Source: Massariosphaeria phaeospora
Taxonomy: Eukaryota; Ascomycota; Dothideomycetes; Pleosporales
Length of the DNA: 64,000 nt
Direction: 5' to 3'
NCBI GenBank assembly: GCA_011032825.1
Contig: JAADJZ010000018.1
Coordinates: forward strand, 248,001 to 312,000
In this document: positions 10,365 through 22,964 of the stretch, one piece after another
Numbering within the stretch: position 1 is the first letter of the stretch
How the letters are laid out: each line of letters starts with the position of its first letter
The notes under the pieces: model-generated
What the model saw: only the letters and a program-made list of their open reading frames with translations
What the model was told of the DNA's origin: nothing
The model's database searches: none
Translations under genes and position numbers: made by a program

Positions 10365-11214
10365 GGGCGAGGTGGTTATCGAGGGTTAGAGGGTGGTCTT
10401 GGTGGAGGGGTCAGGAGATAGAGGATATTGGCGTATTGGTTTTTGACATGTATGACTATTGTAGTTTTTCCAATTCACTGGTTTCGAGGATGACATTGAG
10501 ATGAAGTTGCAATGTCAGATGAAAACTTACACGCGAGAACCTACAGTGATGAGTACCTTCAGACGCTTGAGAACTGTAGCAGCCGAATTCCTCAACATGG
10601 TAGCTGTCTCCTGGGAGTTTTACGGCGCACTGTAAAGGGTAGATTCTAGAAAGCGGGTTTCATGTCGGTTGCGCGCGCTCCAGCGTCGCGAGCTGCGATT
10701 TAGGGACTCTTAGTCTCTAGTTGCTATCATCAAAACCCTATTGTACGAGTATCAGTGAAAATTTAAGGAGGTGTCCTGGTCCTTCAGCGCCACACATGCT
10801 ATCACCAGATGACTAAGCGAAATTTGTACCGCCACAGGTTGCGAAGTTACAGCGCTTGCCTTTCTCCACTTTTTTTCGTGTCAAATCTCAGAGTTGATTG
10901 GTCCATCGACGTTCTTCTATGCCTACCGTTTCGCTCTCATATACAACCGTCTCAACACCCTTCGCAAACAACCAGGTCCGAACGTCGAGTCAGGTTCTCT
11001 ATAACACGCATATGTGCCGAGTCAGTGCCCGCTTCTCCGGTGTCGAAGATTATGTAACGGATACGTGGTGCGGAGCTGCGTACGCCCAACCTCACAGCAG
11101 GTGAATTCGGTGCACGGAGTTAAGCCGGAGCCGGATTGCTCGAAGTTAAAAGGAAGCTTCACCGCTCTACATTGATCCCATCATCAATCGAACGTACTGG
11201 GCCAATTAGCTCCA
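10365..11214. other. Intergenic region
   Basis: About 850 bases between two plus-strand genes. No family signal in any frame. It holds the amidohydrolase promoter, with no clear TATA box. Confidence 0.5.
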
Positions 11215-12783
11215 ATGGCGGCCCCCACCCTCTTCAAGAACGGCACCGTTCTTCTTCACGATGCGAACAACCACGTGGTCCCAATCAGGACCGACATCCT
11301 GATCCAAGTCACCATCGTCGAGATAGCTCCCGACATCGAGCCGGACGAGGCTTGGTGGGTCGTCGATTGCACGGATAAGATCATCTCGCCGGGATTCATC
11401 GACACGCATCATCATGCATGGCAGACTCAGCTGAAGGGACGGCATGCGAATGAGATGTTGATGGAGTATATGATTTCAGGTAGGAGTTGTACCTCACCCG
11501 CCCTGAATCAGCCTAAGATTCTGATGATAAATAAAGGAAATGCACAATCTGTGCAATATACCCCCAAAGACGTCTTCTATGGCCAACTGTCAGGCATGCT
11601 TGAAGCCGTTGCTGCCGGCACGACAACTGTTCTCGACCATGCACACGTCATCACCTCGCCGGAGCATGCCAAACAAGGGGTTGCCGGAGCCGTAGCCTCG
11701 GGAGTTCGGTCCATCTTCTGCTATAGTCCCATCTCGCGCGTCAAGAACTTCAATCCATTAACGTACCATGCTAATCCGCTCGAGGACTGGGTTATGCAGA
11801 CCTTCTTCGAACTAACAGAGTCCGGGCCTTGGGAACGAGGAAGAGTGAAAATGGGATTCGGATACGACTTGTACTTCATGCCGGAAGACGTCACGAAGGG
11901 CATCTTCGCTGACGTGAAAGCAAAAGGAATAGATGTGATAACAACGCATTTCGTCAATACCCCTCAGCTCGGTCTAGGGAGGGCAGAAACTAGCTTAGTC
12001 AAGAAGTTGAAGAGCATGGATCTACTCGACGAACACATCCTGATGTCGCACGCTAATGGATGCCCAAAAGAAGACATCGAGTTGATCAAGGCCGCCGGTG
12101 CGCATGTAAGCTCCACGCCAAGCTCCGAGCTCCAAATGGCCTTTGGACGGCCAGTGTGCTTTAATGCATCGTTCCTCGACGGCGGACCGGACGGGTCTTT
12201 GGCTGGCATCCAAGACCACGCGAGCTTAGGCATCGACTGCCACAGCAACAATTCCGGATCGATAATCGGGGAAGCTCGCCTCGCGCTCCAGAACGCGAGA
12301 AACCACTTCAACGAGCACTATTACCACCAAGGCAAATCGACGCGACGCCTGCCCGAGAGCCTGAGCGTCGAGGCAGCGTTCAATCTCGCAACGGTCAAGG
12401 GCGCAGAGGCTATCCGCATGGAGAAGGAAATTGGAAAGATTGCCGTACGCATGAAGGCTGATTTTGCCATATTCGATGCGTTGAGTCCGGGGATGGTGGC
12501 TGCTGCGCAGCATGATCCGGTTGCGGCGATCATTCTGCATTCGAGCCCTGCGGATATCGAGATGGTGGTGGTAGATGGGATAATTAGGAAGCGCGACGGG
12601 AAGCTGTTGCCTGTTACTGGAGGTGAGAGGAAGGAGAAGAAGCTGGAGTGGAGTGAGATTGCGCGGGAGGTGGTCAAGAGCAGGGAGAGGATTCAGAAGG
12701 AGATTGAGAAGATCGATATGGTGGAGGGCGGTAAGGCCATCATGAAGCTCTTCCACATTGACGAAAGCGTGTATGTGGATTAG
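11215..12783 (+). CDS. Amidohydrolase of the cytosine deaminase/ATZ-TRZ type
   Basis: join(11215..11479, 11537..12783); 503 residues after splicing. The 57-bp intron 11480-11536 is in frame and stop-free, but removing it restores MISGNAQSVQYTPKD, which fits the family better. The metal site is visible: PGFIDTHHHAWQ (His-x-His near residue 65), TTHFVN, LMSHANG and the acid in LGIDCHSN. The family is a metal-dependent TIM-barrel hydrolase that deaminates or dechlorinates heterocycles. Guanine, cytosine, thioadenosine or triazine-like substrates are all possible. No signal peptide, so probably cytosolic. No obvious pathway partners are adjacent. Confidence 0.85.
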   Translation: MAAPTLFKNGTVLLHDANNHVVPIRTDILIQVTIVEIAPDIEPDEAWWVVDCTDKIISPGFIDTHHHAWQTQLKGRHANEMLMEYMISGRSCTSPALNQPKILMINKGNAQSVQYTPKDVFYGQLSGMLEAVAAGTTTVLDHAHVITSPEHAKQGVAGAVASGVRSIFCYSPISRVKNFNPLTYHANPLEDWVMQTFFELTESGPWERGRVKMGFGYDLYFMPEDVTKGIFADVKAKGIDVITTHFVNTPQLGLGRAETSLVKKLKSMDLLDEHILMSHANGCPKEDIELIKAAGAHVSSTPSSELQMAFGRPVCFNASFLDGGPDGSLAGIQDHASLGIDCHSNNSGSIIGEARLALQNARNHFNEHYYHQGKSTRRLPESLSVEAAFNLATVKGAEAIRMEKEIGKIAVRMKADFAIFDALSPGMVAAAQHDPVAAIILHSSPADIEMVVVDGIIRKRDGKLLPVTGGERKEKKLEWSEIAREVVKSRERIQKEIEKIDMVEGGKAIMKLFHIDESVYVD

Positions 12784-14764
12784 GTAGGGAGTATAGGTGC
12801 ACAGATCTTTGAGTTTGGGGGTTAGGGTGATGACGTAATTGTGCCAAGCAATCCGCCAGAAATCGCGTCGCGCTTCTTTCATCTAATCTCTTTCACCCAC
12901 CTACCCCACTGCCCACCCCACCAACCAACGAAAGCTGCTGTCAACAAATGCTGACTAGTCGATGTCATGTGCGGCGACTGGAGCAGCGCCGCTGACCGCA
13001 CGGTTCGTGGACCATTGATGCACTCAGCTCTCGTTGTTCCCTTCGCTAACGATGCTGATCGTTTGCAGAGAGCACCGACGACTTACCAAGGCGGTAGAAT
13101 CGCACCATGTAGATCCAATATTTGTCGTCCTCGAACAAAGGTCCATGGGGTATCGCGATCGTTCCGATAACCGTGGCTCCGCTCTCCAGACCAGAACCCT
13201 TCGTCGGCGTCGAATCGTCTCGCTGAGATAACTGTACAATGACGGATGCCGTGGAAAAGATGCTGCAGCCTGAGTAGATCTGGGTCAGATGTAGATCACC
13301 ACGCATTGTGCAGATGCAGGACGAGCTGCTGGCGGCCCGTGGCAACGACCATGTGCAGCAGACTCAGTCTGCTGCAGTTGAACTGCCGTGGCTTCCTTTC
13401 AGGCGCACCTTGGCTACCAGAAAGGGGGAATTGACCATGAGGACAGATGGCGTGGGATCACGCAAGCGACCCGTGGCCATGGACGTCGGGAGCCTGGATG
13501 CTTTGCCCTGATGCAAATTGGTGAAGCTGTCCTTGGCTGGCTTGTTGCATCCACATAGTCGATGCTGCGAGCGAACTTGACAGCTCAATTGTTCTTGCGT
13601 TTACCTTGTTTTCAGTTCAGCGAGCACGATCCTCAGGTTTCCTCCACCAACCAGGGTCGTAAACGATTGGTCACGTTGACTAGCTGTGTTGCGCAGCTCA
13701 CACACAACTGCTAGGGACATCGGAACGTGCAAATAAGCTCCCGCAAGACCTCGTATCCGCTCACTTATCTAGCCATTCAACCAACATGACACGCGAAACT
13801 TTGACTGCACCTTCTTTTTCCGGCAATACAAGAGTCGCCTGTGCGTAGGTCAACAACAATGGCCCTCTGTTGGAGACCCAAGAAGCTGGCTGTTGCAGTG
13901 GCTTTCGGGCGTGTTGACGAGAGAGGCTTGCTGGCTTCTAGAGTGATGCCAAGAATTGCGCGACCTCAAGGCGGAATGTCGTGCTCTGCATGCGCTCTAC
14001 CCATGCCCGCTTCACCCAAGCGCTCCAGGAACCTCGAGCAGGGTCAGCACTCGTCCCTATAACAAAGCTACGTCTCGCTTCTAGGCATGTTCTCTTCTTC
14101 AAGTGGCAGTTTATATTCGCCATGTCTTTTTCCCGCAACTCAATCGCACTTTTATGGCCCAAACGGGCAACGAAAGATGTTCCAAATTATGCGCTCTCGG
14201 TCTCCCCAGCACCGAGCCACAAAGCCTTAGCGACGCCTCGCGCTGTTTTCGACCTGTCTGTTTGCTTTGCCTAGAATTCCCAAGCTCTTGGTCTTCAACA
14301 CTCCCGAGACGCTCACAGAGCTTGTCCCCGAGCACGCAATGTCAACCCGAGTCCCAGTGCCACTAAATCGCGCGATCATAGCTCTGAACAAACGCAAGTG
14401 GAGAAAGGTTCGGTCATAGCGACAAGAAAAGCACAGCCCGTCACCACTCACACGAAGTCGAGCAATCCTATCATATCAAACTTTCGCACCTGCCGCCGCA
14501 ATCCCACGCCAAGCTTGGATGCATGTTCGGCTGGGCCCGCCCTAGTCGTTACTGCCCCCCTCCGGCCTTCGTACACATACCTTCGTAGCAACCTTGCCTG
14601 GCTGAGATCCTGCTCCCGTGCCAGCCCTAGAGCCCAGCCCAGATATCCAGCCTTCACGCCGTGTTTCTCCACGGCGATCTATATCCAGTTGCATTGCCGT
14701 ATATATACCTTACTGCATCCCAGGTCTGCGGTTCTGTACTAGGTACAGCTCCTATAATATAGTC
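12784..14764. other. Intergenic region of about 2 kb
   Basis: No gene recognised on either strand; only short overlapping frames. The last part is the sulfate permease promoter, with a TATATATA-like run at 14699-14706 about 60 bases before the ATG. Confidence 0.5.
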
Positions 14765-17384
14765 ATGGCACAGACTTCGGGAAACGCCCTCGGCCGCTTC
14801 TTGGCCAAGATCCTCTTCATCAACCTCGACTACCGCAAGGAAGAGCCTCTCACATCCGGAGCGGCTTCGATTTCTTCTGTTGAAACATGTTAGTGATCGA
14901 GTGGAAGAAGCTTGAGCAATGCTGATAGAAACTTTAGATGTCGAAAGTGAGCCGACTGTTAGGGAATGGGTATCAAAGTTCAAGCCCACAGCAGGAGGAT
15001 TCCAGCGTTATATCAAAAGTCTGTTTCCTTTCTGGGGCTGGATCTTCCACTACAATGTGACTTGGCTTTTCGGTGATATTATTGCTGGTAAGTTCTATTC
15101 AACGAGTCTACCATCTTCTATTGACAATTGGTATAGGTGTTACGGTAGGCTTCGTCGTTATTCCTCAAGGAATGGCATATGCACTCTTGGCTCAGTTGCC
15201 TCCCGAGTATGGCCTTTACACCTCGTTCGTCGGCTTCTTGCTGTACTGGGCATTTGCTACGTCGAAAGACATCACGATTGGCGTACGTAGTTCCACCTCC
15301 AATCACATGAGCCCTAACTGACTAGCAATAGACTGTCGCCGTCATGTCGACTATCGTGGGCAACATTGTGATCAAGGTTCAAGAGAAGCACCCGGATGCC
15401 AATTTTGCTCCCGAAGATATTGCTCGTGCCCTCGCCATTATTGCCGGAGCAGTACTTCTGTTTATCGGCTTGATCAGGTTCGGACGCATTGTCGAGTTTA
15501 TTCCCTTGATAGCCATCACTTCTTTCATGACTGGTGCAGCTATCTCGATCGGAGTCGGCCAAGTGCCTGCGTTGATGGGTATCACCGGTGTCAACACTCG
15601 TGGACCCACTTATCTGGTCATAATCGACACATTAAAGGGCCTCCCAAGGACTAAATTAGATGCAGCTATGGGTTTGAGCGCCTTGGCCATGCTCTACATC
15701 ATTCGCGGGTTCTGCAGCTGGATGACTACGAAACAGCCTTCGAAGAAGAAAGTTTGGTTCTTCATCTCGACATTGCGTATGGCTTTCGTGATCCTGCTAT
15801 ACATCATGATCAGCTGGCTGGCGAATCGCAATATCAAAGATGCTAAGAAGGCCAAGTTTAGAATCTTGGGCAGGGTACCCCGAGGTAAGTTATCCAACAC
15901 TACCGACTAAGTAACATATCTGTGTTAGAGCATACTGCTAACATACGTAAGGCTTCAAACATGCCGGTGCCCCGAACATGAGCACGGAATTACTCTCTGC
16001 TATCGCTCCGGATCTTCCGGTCACCATCATCGTTCTCATTCTAGAGCACATTGCTATTAGCAAATCTTTCGGTCGCATCAACAATTACGTTATCAACCCA
16101 TCACAGGAACTTGTTGCCGTTGGCTTCACCAATCTTCTCGGACCTTTTCTAGGCGCATACCCTGCCACTGGATCCTTTTCACGCACCGCTATCAAGTCGA
16201 AAGCTGGCGTCCGTACGCCGTTGGCCGGGATCTTCACCGCTGTGATCGTGCTCCTTGCGCTGTATGCCCTCACCGCAGTCTTTTTTTATATCCCATCGTC
16301 CAGTCTGGCAGCCATCATCATCCACGCCGTTGGTGATCTCGTCACTCCTCCCAATGTGGTCTTCCAATTTTGGGAGACTTCCCCGCTCGAGGTTGTTATA
16401 TTCTTTGCGGGTGTCTTACTCACGATTTTCACCAACATCGAAAACGGAATTTACCTGACCATCTGCGCCTCACTCGCCCTTCTCCTATGGCGCCAACTCT
16501 TCTCCAAAGGCGCCTTTCTCGGCAAAGTCCAAATCTATCGCGCTACCCCTGAGACTATTGGCCGCAAGGAGACGGAAGCATATGGTCCGGCAATTGTTGA
16601 GCGTACTTCTCGTGAAGCCTATATTCCCGTCAGTCGCATCGACGGGTCGAATCCCCATGTAGAAATCGAGTCCCCATATCCCGGTATTCTAATCTACCGC
16701 TTCCTGGAAGCATTCACCTATATCAACCAACAACATTACATGGACGAGCTCGTAGCACAAGCACAAAATATTGCGCGTCCCACCAAACTCGACCGATACG
16801 CGAAAATTGGAGACCGACCATGGAACGACCCCGGCCCAAGGCGCGGCCAGCAAGTCAACCTCGATGATCACCGGCCCATCCTCCGCGCCATTGTGCTAGA
16901 CTTCTCGTCCGTCAACCAAGTCGACGTAACCTGCGTCCAGGGCCTCATCGACGTGCGCAACCAACTCGACCGCTACGCCGCGCCCGAAGTCGTAGAATGG
17001 CACTTCGCCTCCATCAACAGCCGCTGGACCAAGCGCGCCCTGACAACCGCCGGCTTCGGCTACGTCGACGCTGAGCGGCTGCGGGCTCGCCAGCACTGGA
17101 GCCCCGTGTATAGCTTCGCAGCACTGGACACCGCGGCGCCGAGCCGCGACCCCCGCACTGGCGACGTCGAGGCCCAGGATGAGATTGAGACGGCAGGCGC
17201 ACACAAGGGCGGCGGCTACTTTCCTGATAAGCTGTCGACGGTGCATGGCGCGAATAGGCCGTTCTTCCATATCGATGTGCAGGCTGCGGTTGAGAGTGCG
17301 ATTTTGGGTGTCGAGACGAAGTTGTCGCATGTGAGTTCTAGTAGTTCGGATGTGCGCGAGTCGGTGCCGACGAAGCAGGAGTGA
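14765..17384 (+). CDS. Sulfate permease (SLC26/SulP family)
   Basis: join(14765..14888, 14938..15087, 15137..15282, 15332..15884, 15952..17384); 801 residues. Three introns are exactly 49 bp and the fourth is 67 bp. The N-terminus ends in the family segment ETYVESEPTVREW. The membrane part follows, with the SulP signature region GVTVGFVVIPQGMAYALLA and about 12 membrane segments. The C-terminal half has a STAS domain (RAIVLDFSSVNQVDVTCVQG, about residues 620-690), then a disordered tail. Length matches fungal Sul1/Sul2-type high-affinity sulfate importers of the plasma membrane. Such genes are usually induced by sulfur starvation through a bZIP activator. I did not identify its sites here. 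Confidence 0.93.
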
Positions 17385-17958
17385 AGTAGGTTTGGTGTAG
17401 TATTTGGTTTTCCTGACGAGAGATTATAATATGAGGGATGGTGTCAGGTCTCTCGCTACTACCTCTGCTGCTGATCTCAACTCGATTACTGTAGGTGCAA
17501 TAGCCGGGTTGGAAATACCATACATTACAAAACCCGACAGAGGACAGAAATCGAAATGCTCTGCCTTCTCGCTTTCTCTCTCTCTCTCACACACTTTTTT
17601 TCCCCTCCTTTCCTCTGTTTTAGTCTTATCTCACACGTTCCTAGCGAAATACCCGATTATCGTACACTTATCCCGGACCCAACACCAACACCAACACCAC
17701 ATGGCCATGCCGTCTAGCGTCAGCTACTCACCCTGGTATTCATAGCCCAGTGATACATTCGTACCCAGACATCATCGTACCCCAGTGATACCCGCACCCC
17801 AGCCATACATGCAGCTACCTAGCTCGATCGACCTAGCGCCCTCGCCCACTGTCTCGCGCGTATCTATTAATCTATTAATCAACACAGCTGCACAGCTGCA
17901 CAGTACGTACCGCTCCAACAACCACCATCGTTCCTCGCGTCGCACAAGATCGATCGAT
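17385..17958. other. Intergenic region with CT and CAACAC repeats
   Basis: Holds the permease 3' end and the P450 promoter. A CT run lies at about 17568-17590 and a CCAACA run at about 17680-17700. Nothing coding seen. Confidence 0.5.
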
Positions 17959-19780
17959 ATGGCCAGCACGCAAAGCTCCACGCCGCCTACCCACCCATCT
18001 ACTTTAGTCCCTATTACCAGCGTACTCAGCGCCGTATTCGTCATCTACATCACCTTCAGCTTCCTGCAATGGCGCCGGCTCTCGCACATCCCAGGCCCGT
18101 TCTGGGCTGCGCTTACCAAGGGCTGGATGGTCAGGGAGTCACTTAGGGGAAAGCAGCCGAGCGCTCTTAAGGAGGTGACGGATGCGTATGGTGGGTTTGT
18201 GTGGCTCGTATAGTTCATTGTGCTTGCATGGTTTGTTTGTTTGTCTGTTTGTTTAGTTGGCAGGACATTTACTTGTACTGACAGTTATCTAACTCTCGCA
18301 GGATCGCTGGCGCGTATTGGCCCTAATGAGCTGGTTACGGACGATCCAGAGGTGCTGCGCAGGATGATGGCGGTGCGGTCGACATATACGCGGGGGGCGT
18401 GTAAGTAGTTATCCCAATTGCATCGTAGAGTGGCGGTCACGGCCATGGGCACGGGTGCTAACGACGTCTCCAGGGTACGATGCCATGCGGTTCGACCCCG
18501 GGCGCGACAATCTGTTCTCGATGCGCGATGAAGCGGCGCATACTAAGTTGCGCAGTAAAATGGCTGCTGGAGTGAGTGTTCTCGGCGTTTCTCTCTCGCA
18601 GGACTTCGTCAACTAATCAATGTGCATTGAAAAGTACTCTGGAAAAGAGAATGAGTCGATGGAGGACACCATCGACGACCAGATCTCCAAGCTCGTCCAT
18701 CTGATCGAGACGAAGTACCTCTCAACGGCCAATGCGTACCGCCCTATGGATCTTGCGCAGAAAGTGCAATACTTTACGCTGGATGTCATTAGCGCTTTGG
18801 CGTTCGGACGGCCGTTTGGCTATTTGGACCAGGACGATGATGTGTACGACTACATCAAGATCACGACATCATACATTCCCGTTATGATGACTGTTGCCAA
18901 TGTACCGGCGCTGGCGAAGATACTGCATTCGCGCCTCTTTAGGGGGTTGCTGCCGACTGAGAGCGACAAACTTGGCTTTGGCGCGTTCATCGGGTGAGCT
19001 GCTCGGCACCCTTTCTAAGGAAAACCACGTTGCTAATCAGATTATCAAAGAGTCGCGAAGAAGATGGTGGCAGAGCGTTTTGGACCTTCAGCAAAATCCT
19101 GTCCGGATATGCTTGGCTCATTTGTGCGCCACGGACTGAGTCAAGAAGAAGCGTCTGGAGAAGCGCTGCTGCAAGTCATTGCTGGGAGTGACACTTCGGC
19201 TTCAACCATTCGCATCGTGATGTTGAATCTGTTGACCAACCCCACAGCCTACAGGAAACTGCAGGCTGAAATTGATAGTGGCATTGCTGCAGGAAAAGTC
19301 TCGTCGCCAATCAAGGACGTCGAGGGCCGCCAACTCCCTTACCTCCAGGCAGCGATCAAGGAAGGATTGCGAATCAACCCGCCAGCATCCGGCGTCTTCT
19401 TCAAGACTGTGCCTGCCGGGGGCGATACGATCGATGGGAAATTCGTGCCGGCCGGAACGCAGATTGGATCGTCACCCTTGGGGATCCATCACTCGAAGAA
19501 GATTTTCGGTCCGGATGCAGAGCTGTACAGGCCGGAGCGCTGGCTCGAGGCTGATGAAGAGCGTGTCGCCGACATGGCGAATACAGTCGACCTTGTCTTT
19601 CACTACGGCAAGTACCAGTGTCTGGGGAAATCCGTGGCCATGATGGAGTTCAACAAGGTTTTTGTGGAGCTGTTGCGGAGGTTTGATTTTGCTATTGTAC
19701 ATGCTGAGCAGCCGGCGAAGATTGCGAATGCGGTGGGTACAGACAAGCACTTGGGAGCATGTTATTTGGCTAACATGTAG
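17959..19780 (+). CDS. Cytochrome P450, pisatin demethylase-like
   Basis: join(17959..18190, 18302..18400, 18474..18571, 18635..18993, 19051..19780); 505 residues, four introns of 111, 73, 63 and 57 bp. I start at MASTQSS because the membrane anchor (VPITSVLSAVFVIYITFSFL) and proline hinge (HIPGPFW) follow. Motifs in order: RIGPNELVTDDPEVLRRMM (family N-terminal block), I-helix AGSDTSAST, ExxR in KEGLR, YRPERW, and heme loop FHYGKYQCLGK with the Cys ligand. The GKYQCLGK form is typical of pisatin-demethylase-like fungal P450s. It acts in the ER membrane with P450 reductase. The substrate is unknown. The b5 reductase gene next door could donate electrons to such enzymes, but the proximity may be chance. 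Confidence 0.9.
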
Positions 19781-20260
19781 TTGTAGGGAATTTGGATTAT
19801 CGACGACTTTTGGGTACGGGTTACACAGCGACAGTTTTGAATTGGTACCGTGATAGATAGCTTGGATGTACAGTGATGCTAGTGTGAGTGCGATAGATGG
19901 GCAGCTTGTGGTGTTGTGGTCTATTGTGGACACACGGTCTCAGAACCACGGCTGAAAACGATAAAAAGCGACTCTTGGAGAGCATTGAATTGTAGGTTTT
20001 TAGAGCTATAGCATGTCTGTTTTGATAGCGCGCGGATCGATCTTTTTAGTTGCAGAGATCATGTTTCCTTGAGAGTGTGGTGTTGTGGTGTTCGGCTGTC
20101 CGGCCAGCAGTTCAATGCGATGACGTTTGCTTAGGTAACCGCCAAGCCTGGAGCTTAGATATCACCAGCACCCAGAAGCCGGCCGCGTCGTGCTGCCCGC
20201 CCCCCATTGTCATCCCAATTGCACCCGCCTCTGTTCTCCGACACGTCCAATTCCGCCGCC
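19781..20260. other. Intergenic region
   Basis: About 480 bases between the P450 and b5 reductase genes. No gene or clear motif found. Confidence 0.5.
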
Positions 20261-21514
20261 ATGTTCGCACGACAGGTTTTCCGACCCGTAAACACGGTGC
20301 GACAGGTACGTTGGCCGCTATCGCCTCTTGCCCATGCGCACGTGCTGGTTCAACATGGCTAACATCGACCAGCACACTCGCCGATATGCCTCTGATGCGC
20401 CGCCGAGCGGCAGAAGCAATGCCCTTCCGTACACGGCCGGAGCTCTCTTTTGTGTCGCAGTGTCCTACTTCTACTTGAGGCGAAAGAACCCGATGGACAT
20501 ACCGGAGGACGTGAGAGCCAAGATCCAAGGGAAAGCAACAACGAAGACGGGCCAAGACGGTGCAGCGCCGCCTTCGAAAGAGGCCGAGAAGACGCCGGCG
20601 TCGACGACAGGGCTGCTCACGGTGCCTGGCAAGTTCGCTTTCACCGGCGGAGAGCAGGGCTTCGTGTCGCTCGTGCTCGACAAGTCGGAGGTGGTCAACC
20701 ACAACACGAAACACCTCAGCTTCAAGCTGCCCTCGGAAGATATGGAGAGCGGTCTGAACGTCGCCTGTGCGTTCCATTCGTGCTATGCAAGGTGTCTATA
20801 CTGATGATGCCGCAGCCGCCGTCATCACCAAGTACAAAGGGCCCGAAATGCAAAAGCCCGTCATCCGACCCTACACGCCCGTGAGCGACGTTGGTGAGCA
20901 TAACTGAGCTGCTTAGTGAGGCATGTCTAACCGCTTGAGCAGACCAGAAAGGCACTGTGGATTTCCTCATCAAGAAATACCCCAACGGCCCCATGTCCAG
21001 CCATCTCCATGACATGGAGCCCGGCCAGCGGCTCGATATCAAGGGCCCCATTCCAAAATATCAATGGTCCGCGAACAAGCACGATCATGTTGCCATGATT
21101 GCCGGAGGAACCGGCATTACCCCAATGTGGCAAGTCGCCAATGCCATCTTCAAGAACCCCGAGGACAAGACCAAGGTGACTTTGATCTTTGGCAATGTCA
21201 CCGAGGAAGACATTCTGTTGAAGCGAGAATTCGAGCACCTGGAGAACACATACCCGCAGCGATTCAGGGCATTTTACGTTTTGGACAACCCACCAGAGAC
21301 GTGGCAGGGAGGCAAGGGCTTGGTCACCAAAGAGCTGCTAAAGACGGTGCTTCCTGAGCCGAAGCAGGGCGAGAAGGTCAAGATCTTTGTATGCGGACCT
21401 CCCGGCATGTACAAGGCCGTCAGCGGTGGCAAAAACAGCCCGACAGATCAGGGCGAACTTACAGGCATGCTGAAAGAGCTTGGATACAGCAAGGACCAGG
21501 TGTACAAATTCTAA
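20261..21514 (+). CDS. mcr1: NADH-cytochrome b5 reductase, mitochondrial type
   Basis: join(20261..20305, 20373..20766, 20816..20893, 20943..21514); 362 residues, introns of 67, 49 and 49 bp. The first exon codes for only 15 residues ([15 protein letters not shown]), a basic presequence, followed by one membrane segment ([14 protein letters not shown]). The FAD domain has the RPYTP motif and the NADH domain has [10 protein letters not shown] and CGPPGM. This is the layout of Mcr1, anchored in the outer membrane or intermembrane space, which passes electrons from NADH to cytochrome b5 or to ascorbyl radicals. The linker of about 60 residues rich in Lys, Ala and Thr between anchor and FAD domain looks longer than I expect. 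Confidence 0.92.
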
Positions 21515-22964
21515 GTGGTGCTGTAAGGTTTGTACGATTATGTCTCGCCTAGATAGATTCCAGGGCGAATTTACACCTGTTCTGTTCTATTCTTCTTTGC
21601 TTGTCACTAAAAGGTCGAAGTCGCGGGTGTGTCTACACGACCCAACCTTCCAAATGGTAGGCAATGGCAGTTCCGGCAACTTGTCCGTGCACAAATTGAC
21701 GAGGTAACTACCCTCTTCACCCCGTCTGCACTACAGTCTCTTTACAGTACATCATCTGAACTGTAAGTAAATCTACCACTTAGTTTAGATACACTACCCT
21801 TCGTATCCCCATGCTGCGCTAACTGCAAAGCGGTCGTTTTTTGCAGCATCACGCCCACCGCCCTAGGTATAATTCATTTCGGTGCGCACCTAGGTACGTT
21901 CTTACCTCTACGACTAGTGGTACAGGCCTAACATACAATGCCTACTATACTGGATACAGTAGGGCTTTGTAGAGATAAAGGTAAAGTGGCTACTAGGTGC
22001 TGAAAACTCTTAGGCTGTTGAGAGGATCGCTTGAAGTCGCGTTTTATTAGCGATGAAGTCTGCTGAGGGATTGCACTTCTTACGGTGAAGTGTAAAGGAG
22101 GGAGGAGGATAAGAAGGTGGTATAATGAATGGGGTGACTCAGCTTGTGGGATTTTGGGTGGTCGAAATGGGGAGAGGCGTGGGGCGTGAAGGGATTGTTT
22201 GTCGTTGGTAGATCTTCACATTCTCACACTTGGTTCAGCGGCACGCGGTTCAGCGACTCCACGGTTCCACCCGCCAACATCTTCCTTTTGGGACTTTTGG
22301 GATCTCTCCCTTCTCTTTTTTCGCTTGACTTCTTTCTCTTCCTTTCCCTTCTGTCGCTCTTGCGAATCTTAAAGAGGAGTGGGTGCGAAGTGCGCATATG
22401 CATCATGGTTTGCAGCTACGATCGCAACGCTACAAAATGATCAACACTAAAATCTGTTAATAGCGATATCGTGTTTTACGCGAAGAAGTTGAGTTGTAGT
22501 GGCGGCCTGTCTGCGAGGCAGGAACGACCTTACTAGGAAAGCTTGTAGTAGCTAACTTCGCAGAGACGTCGGAAGCATCCTCAACACCAACTTTCACTGT
22601 TGTATTGTTACTTTCATTGCGCGCGCCAGTACTAGGCCTATTACTTCGCTTCATACTTCTCTATCCATCGCTTCGCGCATGCTCAACCTCGTTGCCACAT
22701 CCCTCGAGTCGTCGCAGAGTGAAAGCGTCGACAGACTCTCAGTTCATTCGTATGAATCTCCGTCGGAAACACGAAGTAAGATCATACGCTCACCAAAGTG
22801 GGTCGCGTAGCATTGATGCGACCTTTCCATGCTTGTCGACATTGTTCGACAGTAGTGAAAGTCCCCAAGTCTCTATCCATTATAAAGGCTCCATCTTTTC
22901 TACAAAATACTAAACGCGACCCCAACACCGCGACTCTCAACATACTGGAAACCACCAAACCGCA
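21515..22964. other. Intergenic region of about 1.45 kb
   Basis: No gene found. An imperfect inverted repeat sits near 21947-21971 (CCTACTATAC ... TACAGTAGG). The end is the promoter of the gene at 22965. Confidence 0.5.
22881..22886 (+). promoter_or_regulatory. TATA box of family member 1
   Basis: A TATAAA lies 84 bases before the ATG at 22965, at a typical distance for a short leader. It supports that ATG as the start. Confidence 0.55.

Noticed and set aside
22605..22913. 102-codon frame upstream of family member 1 as an extra 5' exon
   Set aside because: A TATA box at 22881 and a short leader before the ATG at 22965 explain the gene start without it.
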